NCBI GenBank assembly: GCA_041390145.1 | Contig: JAWKQM010000012.1 | Coordinates: 1-64,000 of the forward strand | Direction of reading: 5' to 3' | DNA from: Gemmatimonadales bacterium | GTDB taxonomy: Bacteria; Gemmatimonadota; Gemmatimonadetes; Gemmatimonadales; GWC2-71-9 | DNA length: 64,000 nt | In this document: one piece after another, positions 1-7,473 of the stretch | Position numbering within the stretch: position 1 is the first letter of the stretch | Layout: each line of letters starts with the position of its first letter | Made by a program: the position numbers and the translations under genes | Notes under the pieces: model-generated | The model's database searches: none | What the model was told of the DNA's origin: nothing | What the model saw: the letters and a program-made list of their open reading frames with translations, nothing else

Positions 1-872
1 GGTGAGGCGAGCGCGGCCAGCATCCCGGCGAGCGTCCGGTTGGTCTCGTCGTGCACCAGGATGTCCTCCATGGACACCCCTGCCTCGCCGAGGGTCACCA
101 CTTCGAGGGAGATGCTCGAGGGATCGAAGCGCAGCCCCTGTTGCCGTCCCTTCCCGAAGAGCAACGGCTGGCCGTGCACCACGTGCAGCTGGCGTTCCTC
201 CGCCACGCTCCGGTCGGTGAACTCGTCGAAGACGCCATCGTTGAACACCAGGCAGTTCTGGAAGATTTCCACGAATGACGCGCCACGATTGGCGTGCGCG
301 CGCTTCAGCACATCGATGAGCTGCGCCTGCTGGGTGTCGATCCCTCGCGCGACAAAGCGACCGCCCGCGCCGAGCGCGAAGGTGGCGGCGGAGAGCGGCC
401 GCTCGATGGAGCCGGCCGGCGACGTCGGACTCTTGGTCCCGGTCCGCGAGGTCGGCGAGTACTGTCCCTTGGTCAGGCCGTAGATCTCGTTGTTGAACAG
501 GATGATCTGCAGGTCCACGTTCCGGCGGAGGACGTGCAGCATGTGGTTGCCGCCGATCGACAGCCCGTCGCCGTCGCCCGTCATGACCCACACGTCGAGT
601 TCAGGATTGGCCAGCTTGACTCCCGTCGCAATGGCGGGGGCGCGCCCGTGCACGGTGTGGAATCCGTAGGTGGACATGTAGTACGGGAATCGCGAGGAAC
701 AGCCGATGCCCGAGACGAACACGGTGTTCTCGCGGCGGGCGCCAATCTCGGCCAGCGCCTTCTGCACCGCCTTGAGGATGGCGTAGTCGCCGCAGCCTGG
801 GCACCAGCGGACTTCCTGGTCGGAAGCGAAGTCCTTCGGCTGCAACTTGACGAGTGTCGGGGTCGCGGTCAT
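1..872 (-). CDS. korB: 2-oxoacid:ferredoxin oxidoreductase, beta subunit (partial)
   Basis: Thiamine-diphosphate-binding beta subunit of a KorAB-type enzyme that oxidatively decarboxylates a 2-oxoacid (most likely 2-oxoglutarate) with CoA, passing electrons to ferredoxin. About 290 codons are visible and no stop occurs before the window edge, so the C-terminus is missing. Seen: WCPGCGDY near residue 23 (cofactor/cluster region), the ThDP and Mg motif TGDGDGLSIGGNH near residue 97, and NNEIYGLTKGQYSPTS near residue 127. The start at 872 overlaps the korA stop as ATGA, which indicates translational coupling. Substrate preference (2-oxoglutarate versus pyruvate) cannot be fixed from sequence alone. 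Confidence 0.9.
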   Translation of the reverse strand, partial: MTATPTLVKLQPKDFASDQEVRWCPGCGDYAILKAVQKALAEIGARRENTVFVSGIGCSSRFPYYMSTYGFHTVHGRAPAIATGVKLANPELDVWVMTGDGDGLSIGGNHMLHVLRRNVDLQIILFNNEIYGLTKGQYSPTSRTGTKSPTSPAGSIERPLSAATFALGAGGRFVARGIDTQQAQLIDVLKRAHANRGASFVEIFQNCLVFNDGVFDEFTDRSVAEERQLHVVHGQPLLFGKGRQQGLRFDPSSISLEVVTLGEAGVSMEDILVHDETNRTLAGMLAALAS

Positions 873-2770
873 GCGGCACCACCCTTCCCGTTGCCACTGG
901 TTCGTTCCATGATCGCCCCGAGAATAGTGGAGACCTTGAACGGTTTCCCGTTCACCTGGGTGAACCGCTCGGCCGGAAGGAGGTACGCGGCCCGGAGCAG
1001 TGTCACGAGTTGCCCGTTGTTCATTTCCGGCACCAGGATCTTGTCGAACCGCTTGAGCAGCTCGCCAAGGTTGCGGGGGAAGGGCGCGATGTATCGCAGG
1101 TGAATGTGCGACACCTTCCGGCCCTCGGCCCGCGCACGCTGCACCGCCATGTGGATCGGCCCGAACGTGGACCCCCAACCGACCACCGCCAGTTCGCCGC
1201 TGTCCTCGCCCTGGCTGACGCCCTGTGCGGGAATGTCGTCGGCGATCCGGGCCACCTTGGCCGCGCGCGCCTCCGTCATCCGCGCATGGTTGTCCGGGTC
1301 GTACGAGATGTCCCCGGTGTCGGCGTTCCGCTCGATACCGCCGATCCGGTGCTCCAACCCGGGCGTCCCGGGCCGCGCCCAGGGACGCGCAAGCGTGGCG
1401 GGGTCCCGCGCAAACGGCTGAAATCCTTCCGGATCGGTGCGGAACTTCACCGGGAACGTCGGCAGGCCGTCGGCGTCGGGAATCCGCCACGGCTCGGCGG
1501 CATTGATCAGGTACCCGTCGGTCAGCAGGAACACCGGTGTCATGTACTTGGTGGCCAGCCGGACCGCTTCCATCGCGACCTCGAACCCGTCCGACGGAGT
1601 GGCCGCCGCGAGCACCGGCATCGGGGCATCGCCGTTCCGGCCCAGCACCGCCTGCAACAGGTCGGACTGCTCGGTCTTGGTGGGCAGGCCGGTGGAGGGG
1701 CCGGCGCGCTGCGCGTCGATCACGATGAGCGGCACTTCCGTCGCGATGGCGAGCCCGAGCGCCTCGGTCTTGAGGGCGATCCCGGGGCCGGAAGACGATG
1801 TCACGCCGAGGGACCCGGCAAAGGAGGCGCCGATGGCCGCGCAAATGGCGGCAATCTCGTCTTCCGCCTGGAAGGTGACCACCCCGTGCGCGCGGAGACC
1901 CGTCAGGGCGTGGAGGATCGGCGACGCGGGCGTGATCGGGTAGCCCGCGAAGACCATGCGTTCGATCCCCGATCCCTTGAGCCCGGCAAGGAGGCCCCAC
2001 GCCACCGCCTCGGTACCGCTGATGGTCCGGTAGGTGCCCGGTTCCGCCGGCGCCGCACCGATGGCGACCGGTCGGAGGAAGTTGGGGAGTTCGGCGGTCT
2101 CGCCGAAGGCGTGTCCGGCGTTCAATACCCGGATGTTCGCCGCCGCGATCGCGGGGTCCTTCCCAAATTTCTTCTCGATCCAGTCGGTCGTGGTCTTCCG
2201 GTCCCGGTCGTAGAGCCAGAGGACCAGCCCGAGCGCCCACATGTTCCGGGACCGCGCGGTCTGCTTGGAGGTGAGCCCGAGCCCCTCCACCGCCGCCTCG
2301 GTCAACCGCCCGATGTCGAGTGGAAGGACCGTGAAGTCCGAGAGGCTGCCGTCTTCCAGGGGATTCTTGGCGTACCCTGCCTTGACGAGGTTGCGCTCCG
2401 TAAAGGCCCCCTTGTCGACGATGAGTGTCCCGCTCCGCCGCAGGTCGCCGATGTTGGTGATCAGCGCCGCCGGATTCATCGCGACCAGGACATCGAGGTC
2501 GTCGCCTGCGGTGGCCACCTCGACCGATCCGAAGTGGATCTGGAAGGCCGAAACGCCGAAGGTCGTCCCGACCGGGGCGCGAATTTCCGCGGGAAAGTCC
2601 GGGAAGGTGGCCAGGTCGCTCCCGGCCAGGGCCGTCTCCATCGCGAACCGCGCCCCGGTGATCTGCATTCCATCGCCGGAATCGCCTGCGAACCGGACGA
2701 CCGCCTGCTCGCGTCCCGCCGGCATACGGGCCGCGTCGGCCCCGCCAGGAACGCTGGTTGTCGATGACAT
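869..2770 (-). CDS. korA: 2-oxoacid:acceptor oxidoreductase, fused gamma-alpha subunit
   Basis: 633 residues, the usual length for the gamma-alpha fusion that partners KorB. The N-terminal gamma-type domain runs from about residue 20 to 200 and begins with VRFAGDSGDGMQ. The alpha pyrimidine-binding domain starts near residue 270 with GYPITPASPILHAL, followed by a transketolase C-terminal-like region. The cytoplasmic complex would feed reduced ferredoxin while turning 2-oxoglutarate into succinyl-CoA, or run in reverse for CO2 fixation. The sequence shows no direction. A weak AAGGCGGG stands before the start codon. The gene is first of a two-gene run and diverges from ychF across 110 bases. 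Confidence 0.93.
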   Translation of the reverse strand: MSSTTSVPGGADAARMPAGREQAVVRFAGDSGDGMQITGARFAMETALAGSDLATFPDFPAEIRAPVGTTFGVSAFQIHFGSVEVATAGDDLDVLVAMNPAALITNIGDLRRSGTLIVDKGAFTERNLVKAGYAKNPLEDGSLSDFTVLPLDIGRLTEAAVEGLGLTSKQTARSRNMWALGLVLWLYDRDRKTTTDWIEKKFGKDPAIAAANIRVLNAGHAFGETAELPNFLRPVAIGAAPAEPGTYRTISGTEAVAWGLLAGLKGSGIERMVFAGYPITPASPILHALTGLRAHGVVTFQAEDEIAAICAAIGASFAGSLGVTSSSGPGIALKTEALGLAIATEVPLIVIDAQRAGPSTGLPTKTEQSDLLQAVLGRNGDAPMPVLAAATPSDGFEVAMEAVRLATKYMTPVFLLTDGYLINAAEPWRIPDADGLPTFPVKFRTDPEGFQPFARDPATLARPWARPGTPGLEHRIGGIERNADTGDISYDPDNHARMTEARAAKVARIADDIPAQGVSQGEDSGELAVVGWGSTFGPIHMAVQRARAEGRKVSHIHLRYIAPFPRNLGELLKRFDKILVPEMNNGQLVTLLRAAYLLPAERFTQVNGKPFKVSTILGAIMERTSGNGKGGAA

Positions 2771-2807
2771 GAAGGCCCGCCTTGTGTGGGGGAACGTCTA
2801 CCTTCGA

Positions 2808-2813
2808 ATTGTA
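2808..2813 (-). promoter_or_regulatory. possible -10 box for korAB
   Basis: Reads TACAAT on the minus strand, five of six to TATAAT, 37 bases before the korA start. No convincing -35 box lies 16-18 bases further upstream, so this is only a candidate. Confidence 0.3.
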
Positions 2814-2869
2814 TCCGCGAAGCCCCGTGCCGCGCCAGCACCCCGCTTCCATTGGGAGCCCTTCCCAGC

Positions 2870-2875
2870 GATAAT
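2870..2875 (+). promoter_or_regulatory. possible -10 box for ychF
   Basis: GATAAT ends five bases before the GTG start of ychF, so transcription would begin about at the start codon. No Shine-Dalgarno is present. This fits the leaderless pattern seen at other genes here, but the -35 region is unconvincing. Confidence 0.4.
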
Positions 2876-2880
2876 TCCGC

Positions 2881-3978
2881 GTGCTCAGACTCGGTATTGT
2901 CGGTCTTCCGAACGTCGGTAAGTCCACGCTCTTCAACGCCCTGACCTCCGCCGGGGCGCTGGTGGCCAACTATCCCTTTGCCACCATCGAGCCGAACACC
3001 GGCGTCGTCCAGGTGCCGGATCCGCGGCTGGACGCCATCGCCGCGTTCGTCAAGCCGGAGCGCATCCTTCCCGCTACCGTCGAATTCCTGGATATTGCCG
3101 GCCTGGTCAAGGGCGCCAGCCAGGGCGAAGGGCTGGGGAACCAGTTTCTCGCCAACATTCGCGAGGTCGACGCGGTCGTGCATGTGGTCCGGTGCTTCGA
3201 GAACGATGACATCCAGCATGTGATGGGGAGCGTGGACCCGGCGCGTGATCGCGAGATCATCAACATCGAGCTGGGGCTGTCCGACCTCGCCTCGGTCGAA
3301 AAGCGTCTCGACAAGGCGGCGCGCACGGCGAAGTCCGGCGATGCGCAGGCCAAGGTCGAAGTGCGGCTGCTGGAGGCAATCCGCACCGCGCTGGCCGACG
3401 GTCGAGCGGCGCGCTCCGTCGTCCCCGCCCCGGAGGATGCCGCCGTCTACCGGAGCTTCAACCTCCTGACCGCCAAGCCGGTGCTCTACGCCGCCAACGT
3501 CGCCGAGCACGAGATCAACACCGGCAACGCCCATGTCGAGGCGCTGCAGGCGGCGCTGGTGCGAGACGAGGAGCCTGCGGAAATCGTCACCTTTTCCGCC
3601 CGGGTGGAGGCCGAGCTCGCGGAGCTCGCGCCGGAGGACCGGGCCGAGTTCCTGGAGTCCCTCGGCCTGACCGAATCGGGGCTCGACCGGCTGGCCCATG
3701 CGGCGTACCATCTGCTCGGCCTCCAGAGCTACTTTACCGCCGGCGAGAAAGAGGTCCGCGCCTGGACCATTCACAAGGGCGACCGGGCGCCGCAGGCGGC
3801 GGGCGTCATCCACTCCGACTTCGAGCATGGATTCATTCGGGCCGAGACGGTGGCGTATGAGGACTTTGTCCGCGTCGGCGGCTGGAAGCCGGCGCGCGAG
3901 CAGGGCCTTTCGCGTGCGGAAGGCAAAGAGTACGTCGTGCAGGACGGCGACGTGATGTTGTTCAGGTTCAACACCTAG
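2881..3978 (+). CDS. ychF: redox-regulated ATPase/GTPase YchF (Obg family)
   Basis: 365 residues, the normal size for YchF, a cytoplasmic ribosome-associated P-loop NTPase of the Obg-HflX group; E. coli YchF prefers ATP. Seen: the P-loop GLPNVGKST at residues 8-16, DIAGLVKGAS for the switch II region near residue 76, and a C-terminal TGS domain from about residue 280 that includes FFTAGEKEVRAWT-type sequence (here YFTAGEKEVRAW). The start codon is GTG, chosen because the conserved N-terminus MLRLGIVGLPNVGK begins there. There is no Shine-Dalgarno; a GATAAT box sits immediately upstream. The next gene follows after 12 bases, so they are probably co-transcribed. Confidence 0.96.
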   Translation: MLRLGIVGLPNVGKSTLFNALTSAGALVANYPFATIEPNTGVVQVPDPRLDAIAAFVKPERILPATVEFLDIAGLVKGASQGEGLGNQFLANIREVDAVVHVVRCFENDDIQHVMGSVDPARDREIINIELGLSDLASVEKRLDKAARTAKSGDAQAKVEVRLLEAIRTALADGRAARSVVPAPEDAAVYRSFNLLTAKPVLYAANVAEHEINTGNAHVEALQAALVRDEEPAEIVTFSARVEAELAELAPEDRAEFLESLGLTESGLDRLAHAAYHLLGLQSYFTAGEKEVRAWTIHKGDRAPQAAGVIHSDFEHGFIRAETVAYEDFVRVGGWKPAREQGLSRAEGKEYVVQDGDVMLFRFNT

Positions 3979-3990
3979 GAGCGTAAATCC

Positions 3991-4707
3991 ATGACCAATC
4001 CACTTGGCGCCGCCCACGGGCGGACCGGGTTCACTTCTGATGTCGACAGCGCGCGGATCGCCACCTTCCTCCGTGGCGTCTACTGGTGGATGTTCGGCGG
4101 GCTCGCCGTCACGGCGGTGGTGGCGCTGGCCGTCGCGAGTTCCCCCGCCGCGATGAGCACGCTCATCAACAACCGCATCCTCTTCTTCGGCGTGATTATC
4201 GCCGAGCTGGTGCTGGTGGTCTACCTGTCGGCGCGGGTCGCCAAGCTGACCCCCTCGACGGCGGGGACGCTCTTTCTCGCCTACTCGGCGCTCAATGGCG
4301 TCACCTTCGCGCTGATTCTGCTGGCCTACACCGGCGCCTCGGTGGCCAACGCCTTCTTCGTTTCGGCGGGGATGTTTGGCGCCCTCGCCGTGTATGGCAG
4401 CGTGACGAAGCGCGACCTCTCCGGCATGGGCCGCTTCATGTTCATGGGACTGATCGGGCTGGTGCTGGCCAGCGTGGTGAGCATCTTCTGGCACAGCGAC
4501 GCGATGCAGTTCGTGATGGGAGTGGTGGGGGTGCTGGTCTTTTCGGGCCTGATTGCCTACGACACGCAGCGGCTCCGGGCGATGGCCCTCCAGGTGTCGG
4601 GGGAGCAGGCGGGCTCCTACGCCGTGGTCGGCGCGCTCAGCCTCTACCTCAATTTCATCAACCTCTTTCTCTCGCTGCTCCGGCTCTTCGGCGACCGCCG
4701 GAGCTGA
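3991..4707 (+). CDS. Bax inhibitor-1/YccA family membrane protein
   Basis: 238 residues with about seven hydrophobic segments. The family signature lies in the second half, including VFSGLIAYDTQRLR near residue 185 and the C-terminal ALSLYLNFINLFLSLLRLFG. Bacterial members are inner-membrane proteins; some (BsYetJ) are pH-gated calcium leak channels and E. coli YccA interacts with FtsH. The start is supported by TAGGAG about nine bases upstream, overlapping the ychF stop codon. The function here is only inferred from the family. The gene is convergent with the MOSC gene. Confidence 0.9.
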   Translation: MTNPLGAAHGRTGFTSDVDSARIATFLRGVYWWMFGGLAVTAVVALAVASSPAAMSTLINNRILFFGVIIAELVLVVYLSARVAKLTPSTAGTLFLAYSALNGVTFALILLAYTGASVANAFFVSAGMFGALAVYGSVTKRDLSGMGRFMFMGLIGLVLASVVSIFWHSDAMQFVMGVVGVLVFSGLIAYDTQRLRAMALQVSGEQAGSYAVVGALSLYLNFINLFLSLLRLFGDRRS

Positions 4708-4714
4708 TTGCCTC

Positions 4715-5374
4715 CTACGCCGCGGGCGCGGCAGCCGTCAGGGTGCCGCGCCAGCTCTCGCTCAGCGCCGGGCAGGCCGCCAGCCGCAGCGCCTCCTCGC
4801 GGCGGCGGGACCGCTCCACCATCAATTCTGACGCGACCCAGACCGTCCACTGCGGGTAAGGACGGTCCACCAGCGACACCGGCATCCCTGCCTCGACCCA
4901 CCCCTCCGTCAGCACCCGGAGGTACCACCCCGTCCGCAGGTCCGCCTGCACCAGCTTGACCATGTCCTTCCGGTGGAACCGCCGGTTGAGGGTGGCGCAG
5001 GGCTGCCGCGGCTGGGTCACCTCGAACCGCGCCTGGGCGATGGCAAACCGGTCGCCGACACAGACTGACCGTTCGTCGGCACCGTCGATGGTCAGGTTCT
5101 CCCCGAACCACCCCGGGCCCACGTCGGCCCGCCCCAGCACCTCGCGCCACGACTCGTAGTGCTTCCCGGCGTAGGCCAGCACCGCCTTGTCAGGCCCGCC
5201 GTGCACCCGCCGGTCGGCCTGCATGTCGCCCGCCACCCCCAGTCGACCGACCCAGACAGCGCCCGCAATCGGCTGCTTGGCGATGGCGCTGCTCCACGGC
5301 CGGTCGAGGGGGTCGTCTGCGCCCTCGGCGCCGTAGGCGCGGGGTACGCCAACCTGGATTGAGCGAAGAATCAT
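4715..5374 (-). CDS. MOSC domain protein, YiiM type
   Basis: 219 residues. MOSC domains relate to the molybdenum cofactor sulfurase C-terminal domain; YiiM-type proteins act in molybdenum-cofactor-linked N-hydroxylated substrate reduction in E. coli. Seen: GDMQADRRVHGGPDKAVLAY near residue 49, GWFGENLTIDG near residue 90, and QPRQPCATLNRRF near residue 121, which holds the conserved cysteine. The start ATG lies six bases after TATCTT and has no Shine-Dalgarno, so the mRNA may be leaderless. No molybdoenzyme gene lies nearby. The physiological substrate is unknown. Confidence 0.85.
   Translation of the reverse strand: MILRSIQVGVPRAYGAEGADDPLDRPWSSAIAKQPIAGAVWVGRLGVAGDMQADRRVHGGPDKAVLAYAGKHYESWREVLGRADVGPGWFGENLTIDGADERSVCVGDRFAIAQARFEVTQPRQPCATLNRRFHRKDMVKLVQADLRTGWYLRVLTEGWVEAGMPVSLVDRPYPQWTVWVASELMVERSRRREEALRLAACPALSESWRGTLTAAAPAA
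4719..4732. terminator. possible hairpin between convergent genes
   Basis: GCCGCG-GG-CGCGGC is self-complementary and sits inside the last codons of the MOSC gene, just after the end of the Bax-inhibitor gene. There is no T tract and such GC palindromes are common in this DNA, so support is weak. Confidence 0.25.
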
Positions 5375-5380
5375 GGGGGG

Positions 5381-5408
5381 AAGATAAGGGGGCGGCCCTT
5401 TGACTCAA
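5381..5408 (-). promoter_or_regulatory. promoter of the MOSC gene
   Basis: On the minus strand TTGAGT (5408-5403), a 16-base spacer, then TATCTT (5386-5381), with the ATG six bases later. The -35 box overlaps that of the rpsF promoter on the other strand, because TTGA-N-TCAA is palindromic. Confidence 0.6.
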
Positions 5409-5428
5409 GTCCGCTCCCCGACTATACT
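5400..5428 (+). promoter_or_regulatory. sigma-70-type promoter of the rpsF run
   Basis: TTGACT (5400-5405), a 17-base spacer and TATACT (5423-5428) form the closest match to the consensus in the window. It predicts a leader of roughly 60 bases before rpsF. It should drive rpsF, rpsR and the genes behind them. Confidence 0.8.
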
Positions 5429-5495
5429 TCCCCGCTCACAATACTCCTCCTCAGCCCCACACCAGGGCTGGGGCAACAGTCCAAAGGAAGGTGTC

Positions 5496-5837
5496 ATGAC
5501 CCGTCAGTACGAAGCGGTCTATATCTTCGATTCTGCCCTCGAAGAAGCCGCAATCAACGAGCGCCTTGAGCGCTTCCATGCGCTCCTCGCGCAGCCGGAC
5601 ACCGAGGCACCGCAGCTGTCCCATTGGGGCAAGCGGACCTTGGCCTACCCGATCAACCGTCACGAAACCGGATACTACGTCATCGCCAAGCTGGCCACCG
5701 CCCCCACGGCGCTGCCGGAGTTTGAGCGTGCCGTCAAGCTGGACGAAGGGGTGCTCCGGCTCCTCGTCGTGGTGAACGAAGGGCCCCAGCCAGTGCCCCC
5801 GAGCGCCGACAAGGGCGATGGGGAGGACGACGAATGA
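5496..5837 (+). CDS. rpsF: 30S ribosomal protein S6
   Basis: 113 residues. S6 binds S18 on the platform of the small subunit. The start was set at MTRQYEAVYIF, with AAGGAAG six bases upstream; a longer reading from 5400 has no family homology in its first 32 residues and begins inside the promoter. Seen: YEAVYIFDSALEE at residues 5-17 and HWGKRTLAYPINRHETGYYV near residue 47, typical of S6. The stop overlaps the rpsR start as ATGA. No ssb gene separates rpsF from rpsR, unlike the common rpsF-ssb-rpsR order. Confidence 0.97.
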   Translation: MTRQYEAVYIFDSALEEAAINERLERFHALLAQPDTEAPQLSHWGKRTLAYPINRHETGYYVIAKLATAPTALPEFERAVKLDEGVLRLLVVVNEGPQPVPPSADKGDGEDDE

Positions 5838-6055
5838 GGCGCCCACAGAAGAGCTGCTCCATTTGTGAGTCCGGCGTGCGCGTCGTCGACTACAAGGATG
5901 AGCGGACGCTTTCCCGGTTCCTGTCCGAGCGCGGCAAGATCCTGCCGAGCCGGCTTTCCGGCACCTGCGCACGGCACCAGCGCCAGCTCAGCACCGCCAT
6001 CAAGCGGGCGCGTGTCCTTGCCTTGCTGCCGTACCTGAAGGGCCACGGCAGCTGA
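5834..6055 (+). CDS. rpsR: 30S ribosomal protein S18 (zinc-ligand form)
   Basis: 73 residues. S18 pairs with S6 on the 30S platform. Seen: CSIC at residues 8-11 and a CARH motif near residues 45-48, the four-ligand pattern of the zinc-binding (C+) form, then the conserved LSRFLSERGKILPSRLSGT segment. It is translationally coupled to rpsF by a four-base overlap, and is followed after two bases by the DUF2232 gene. Confidence 0.97.
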   Translation: MRRPQKSCSICESGVRVVDYKDERTLSRFLSERGKILPSRLSGTCARHQRQLSTAIKRARVLALLPYLKGHGS

Positions 6056-6057
6056 CC

Positions 6058-7008
6058 ATGGCAAGCGGGCGGCCCCCGGAAGGACAGGTGCTGTCCTTCA
6101 GGGCCCGCCTGGCGGTCGGGGCCTACGTACTCTTTACCTGGCCTGTCATGACCGCCCTGCTCTTCGGACCACTCGCCGTGCTCGTCGCGGCGAGCCGGCC
6201 GCAGGGTCGCCGGGCCTGGCTCTGGCTCATCGCCCTGACACTCTGGCTGGGGCTGTGGGCCGCGCAGACGGGCGGATTGCTGGAGCAGTTGATCCGTGCC
6301 GGGGCGGCACTCTCGACCGGGATCGGCGTGCTCTACCTGCTCTTCTCGACGGGATCGGTCTCGACGCGCGCGCTCCGCGGCACGGCCGCGGTCGTCCTGG
6401 GAACGGTTGGACTGTCGCTGTATGTCGGCGTGCGGTGGGACGACGTGGAGCGGGCCGTCGTGCAACAGGGGATGATCGCGCAGCAGGCGGCGACCGACCT
6501 GCTGAGCCGTGGGGGGACGACACCCGACCCGGCGACGCTCGAGACCCTGCGCACGCTTGGCGAGGGACTCCGCCCCATGGCCCCGTACTTTCCGGGTGTC
6601 CTGGCGCTGATGCTCTTTGCCGGGCTCTGCCTCGCGGCGCTGCTGGCGCCCCGCCTGGCAGGCCGGGCGCTGGCGCCCGTCCCGGGCCGGTTCGACGACT
6701 TCCGGTTCAGCGATCACCTGGTCTGGCTGTTGATCGTGGGGCTGATCGGACTGCTCTTCGCCGAACAGACGCCGATGGCCGGCCCCGCGGCGAGCCTGGT
6801 CACCTTCGGCGTCGGATTGTACGCGCTGCGCGGTTCGGCCGTCCTGGCCACCGCCCTGCGACCGGCGCCGCGGCTGTTCGTCGTGATGTTGATGGTAGGT
6901 GCTGCTTTTCTCTTGCCGTTTGCCGTCGGGGGGCTTGCCCTTCTCGGCTTGGCTGATATCTGGCTCGACTTCCGGCGGCGCATGGCGCCGCCGCCTTCCG
7001 GAGGGTAG
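6058..7008 (+). CDS. DUF2232 (YybS-like) integral membrane protein
   Basis: 316 residues with about seven or eight hydrophobic segments, including strong ones near residues 18-45, 58-75, 80-95, 175-200, 222-240 and 275-300. The C-terminal LGLADIWLDFRRR is typical of DUF2232 proteins. This family often lies between rpsR and rplI, exactly its place here, in the same operon. Its function is not established. The start at 6058 is two bases after the rpsR stop and five before rplI begins at the other end, so it is embedded in the ribosomal run. Confidence 0.8.
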   Translation: MASGRPPEGQVLSFRARLAVGAYVLFTWPVMTALLFGPLAVLVAASRPQGRRAWLWLIALTLWLGLWAAQTGGLLEQLIRAGAALSTGIGVLYLLFSTGSVSTRALRGTAAVVLGTVGLSLYVGVRWDDVERAVVQQGMIAQQAATDLLSRGGTTPDPATLETLRTLGEGLRPMAPYFPGVLALMLFAGLCLAALLAPRLAGRALAPVPGRFDDFRFSDHLVWLLIVGLIGLLFAEQTPMAGPAASLVTFGVGLYALRGSAVLATALRPAPRLFVVMLMVGAAFLLPFAVGGLALLGLADIWLDFRRRMAPPPSGG

Positions 7009-7013
7009 GACCG

Positions 7014-7460
7014 ATGATGGAAGTAATCCTGCGCGACGACATCAAGTCGCTTGGCAAGGCTGGTGACCTCGTGCGTGTGAAGCCGGGCTACGCCCGCAAC
7101 TTCCTGTTGCCGAAGGGCCTCGCCTACGAGGCGACCGAGGGCAACAAGAAGCGGATCGTGGCAGAAACCAAGGCGCGGAACGTTCGCCTTGCCGCCGAGA
7201 AGGATGCCGCCGTGACGGCAGCCGCCGCCCTCTCGGCCATCCTCGTGACCTTCACCCGGAAGGCAGGGGAGGAAGGAAAGCTCTTCGGCTCCATCACCTC
7301 CCAGGACATCGCCGACAGTCTCGCCGCCCAGGGCCAGACCGTGGACAAGCGGAAAGTCGAGCTCGCCCACCCGATCAAGGTCCTCGGTGAACACACCGTG
7401 ATCGTCCGCCTCCATCCCGAGGTGCACGCCGACATCCGCGTGACGGTTGTCGCCGAGTAG
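7014..7460 (+). CDS. rplI: 50S ribosomal protein L9
   Basis: 148 residues, the standard length. Seen: an N-terminal rRNA-binding domain with the L9 signature GKAGDLVRVKPGYARNFLLP at residues 16-35, a helical linker rich in Ala, Glu and Lys, and a C-terminal domain ending IRVTVVAE. Two ATG codons stand in tandem (7014 and 7017). GGAGG lies about nine bases before the first and twelve before the second; family alignment favours a protein starting MEVIL, so translation may begin at either. It is part of the rpsF run. Confidence 0.97.
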   Translation: MMEVILRDDIKSLGKAGDLVRVKPGYARNFLLPKGLAYEATEGNKKRIVAETKARNVRLAAEKDAAVTAAAALSAILVTFTRKAGEEGKLFGSITSQDIADSLAAQGQTVDKRKVELAHPIKVLGEHTVIVRLHPEVHADIRVTVVAE

Positions 7461-7473
7461 GAGCCGCTCCCCC

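Noticed and set aside
854..2767. Plus-strand open frame of 637 codons
   Set aside because: It is antisense to korA, which has full family motifs.
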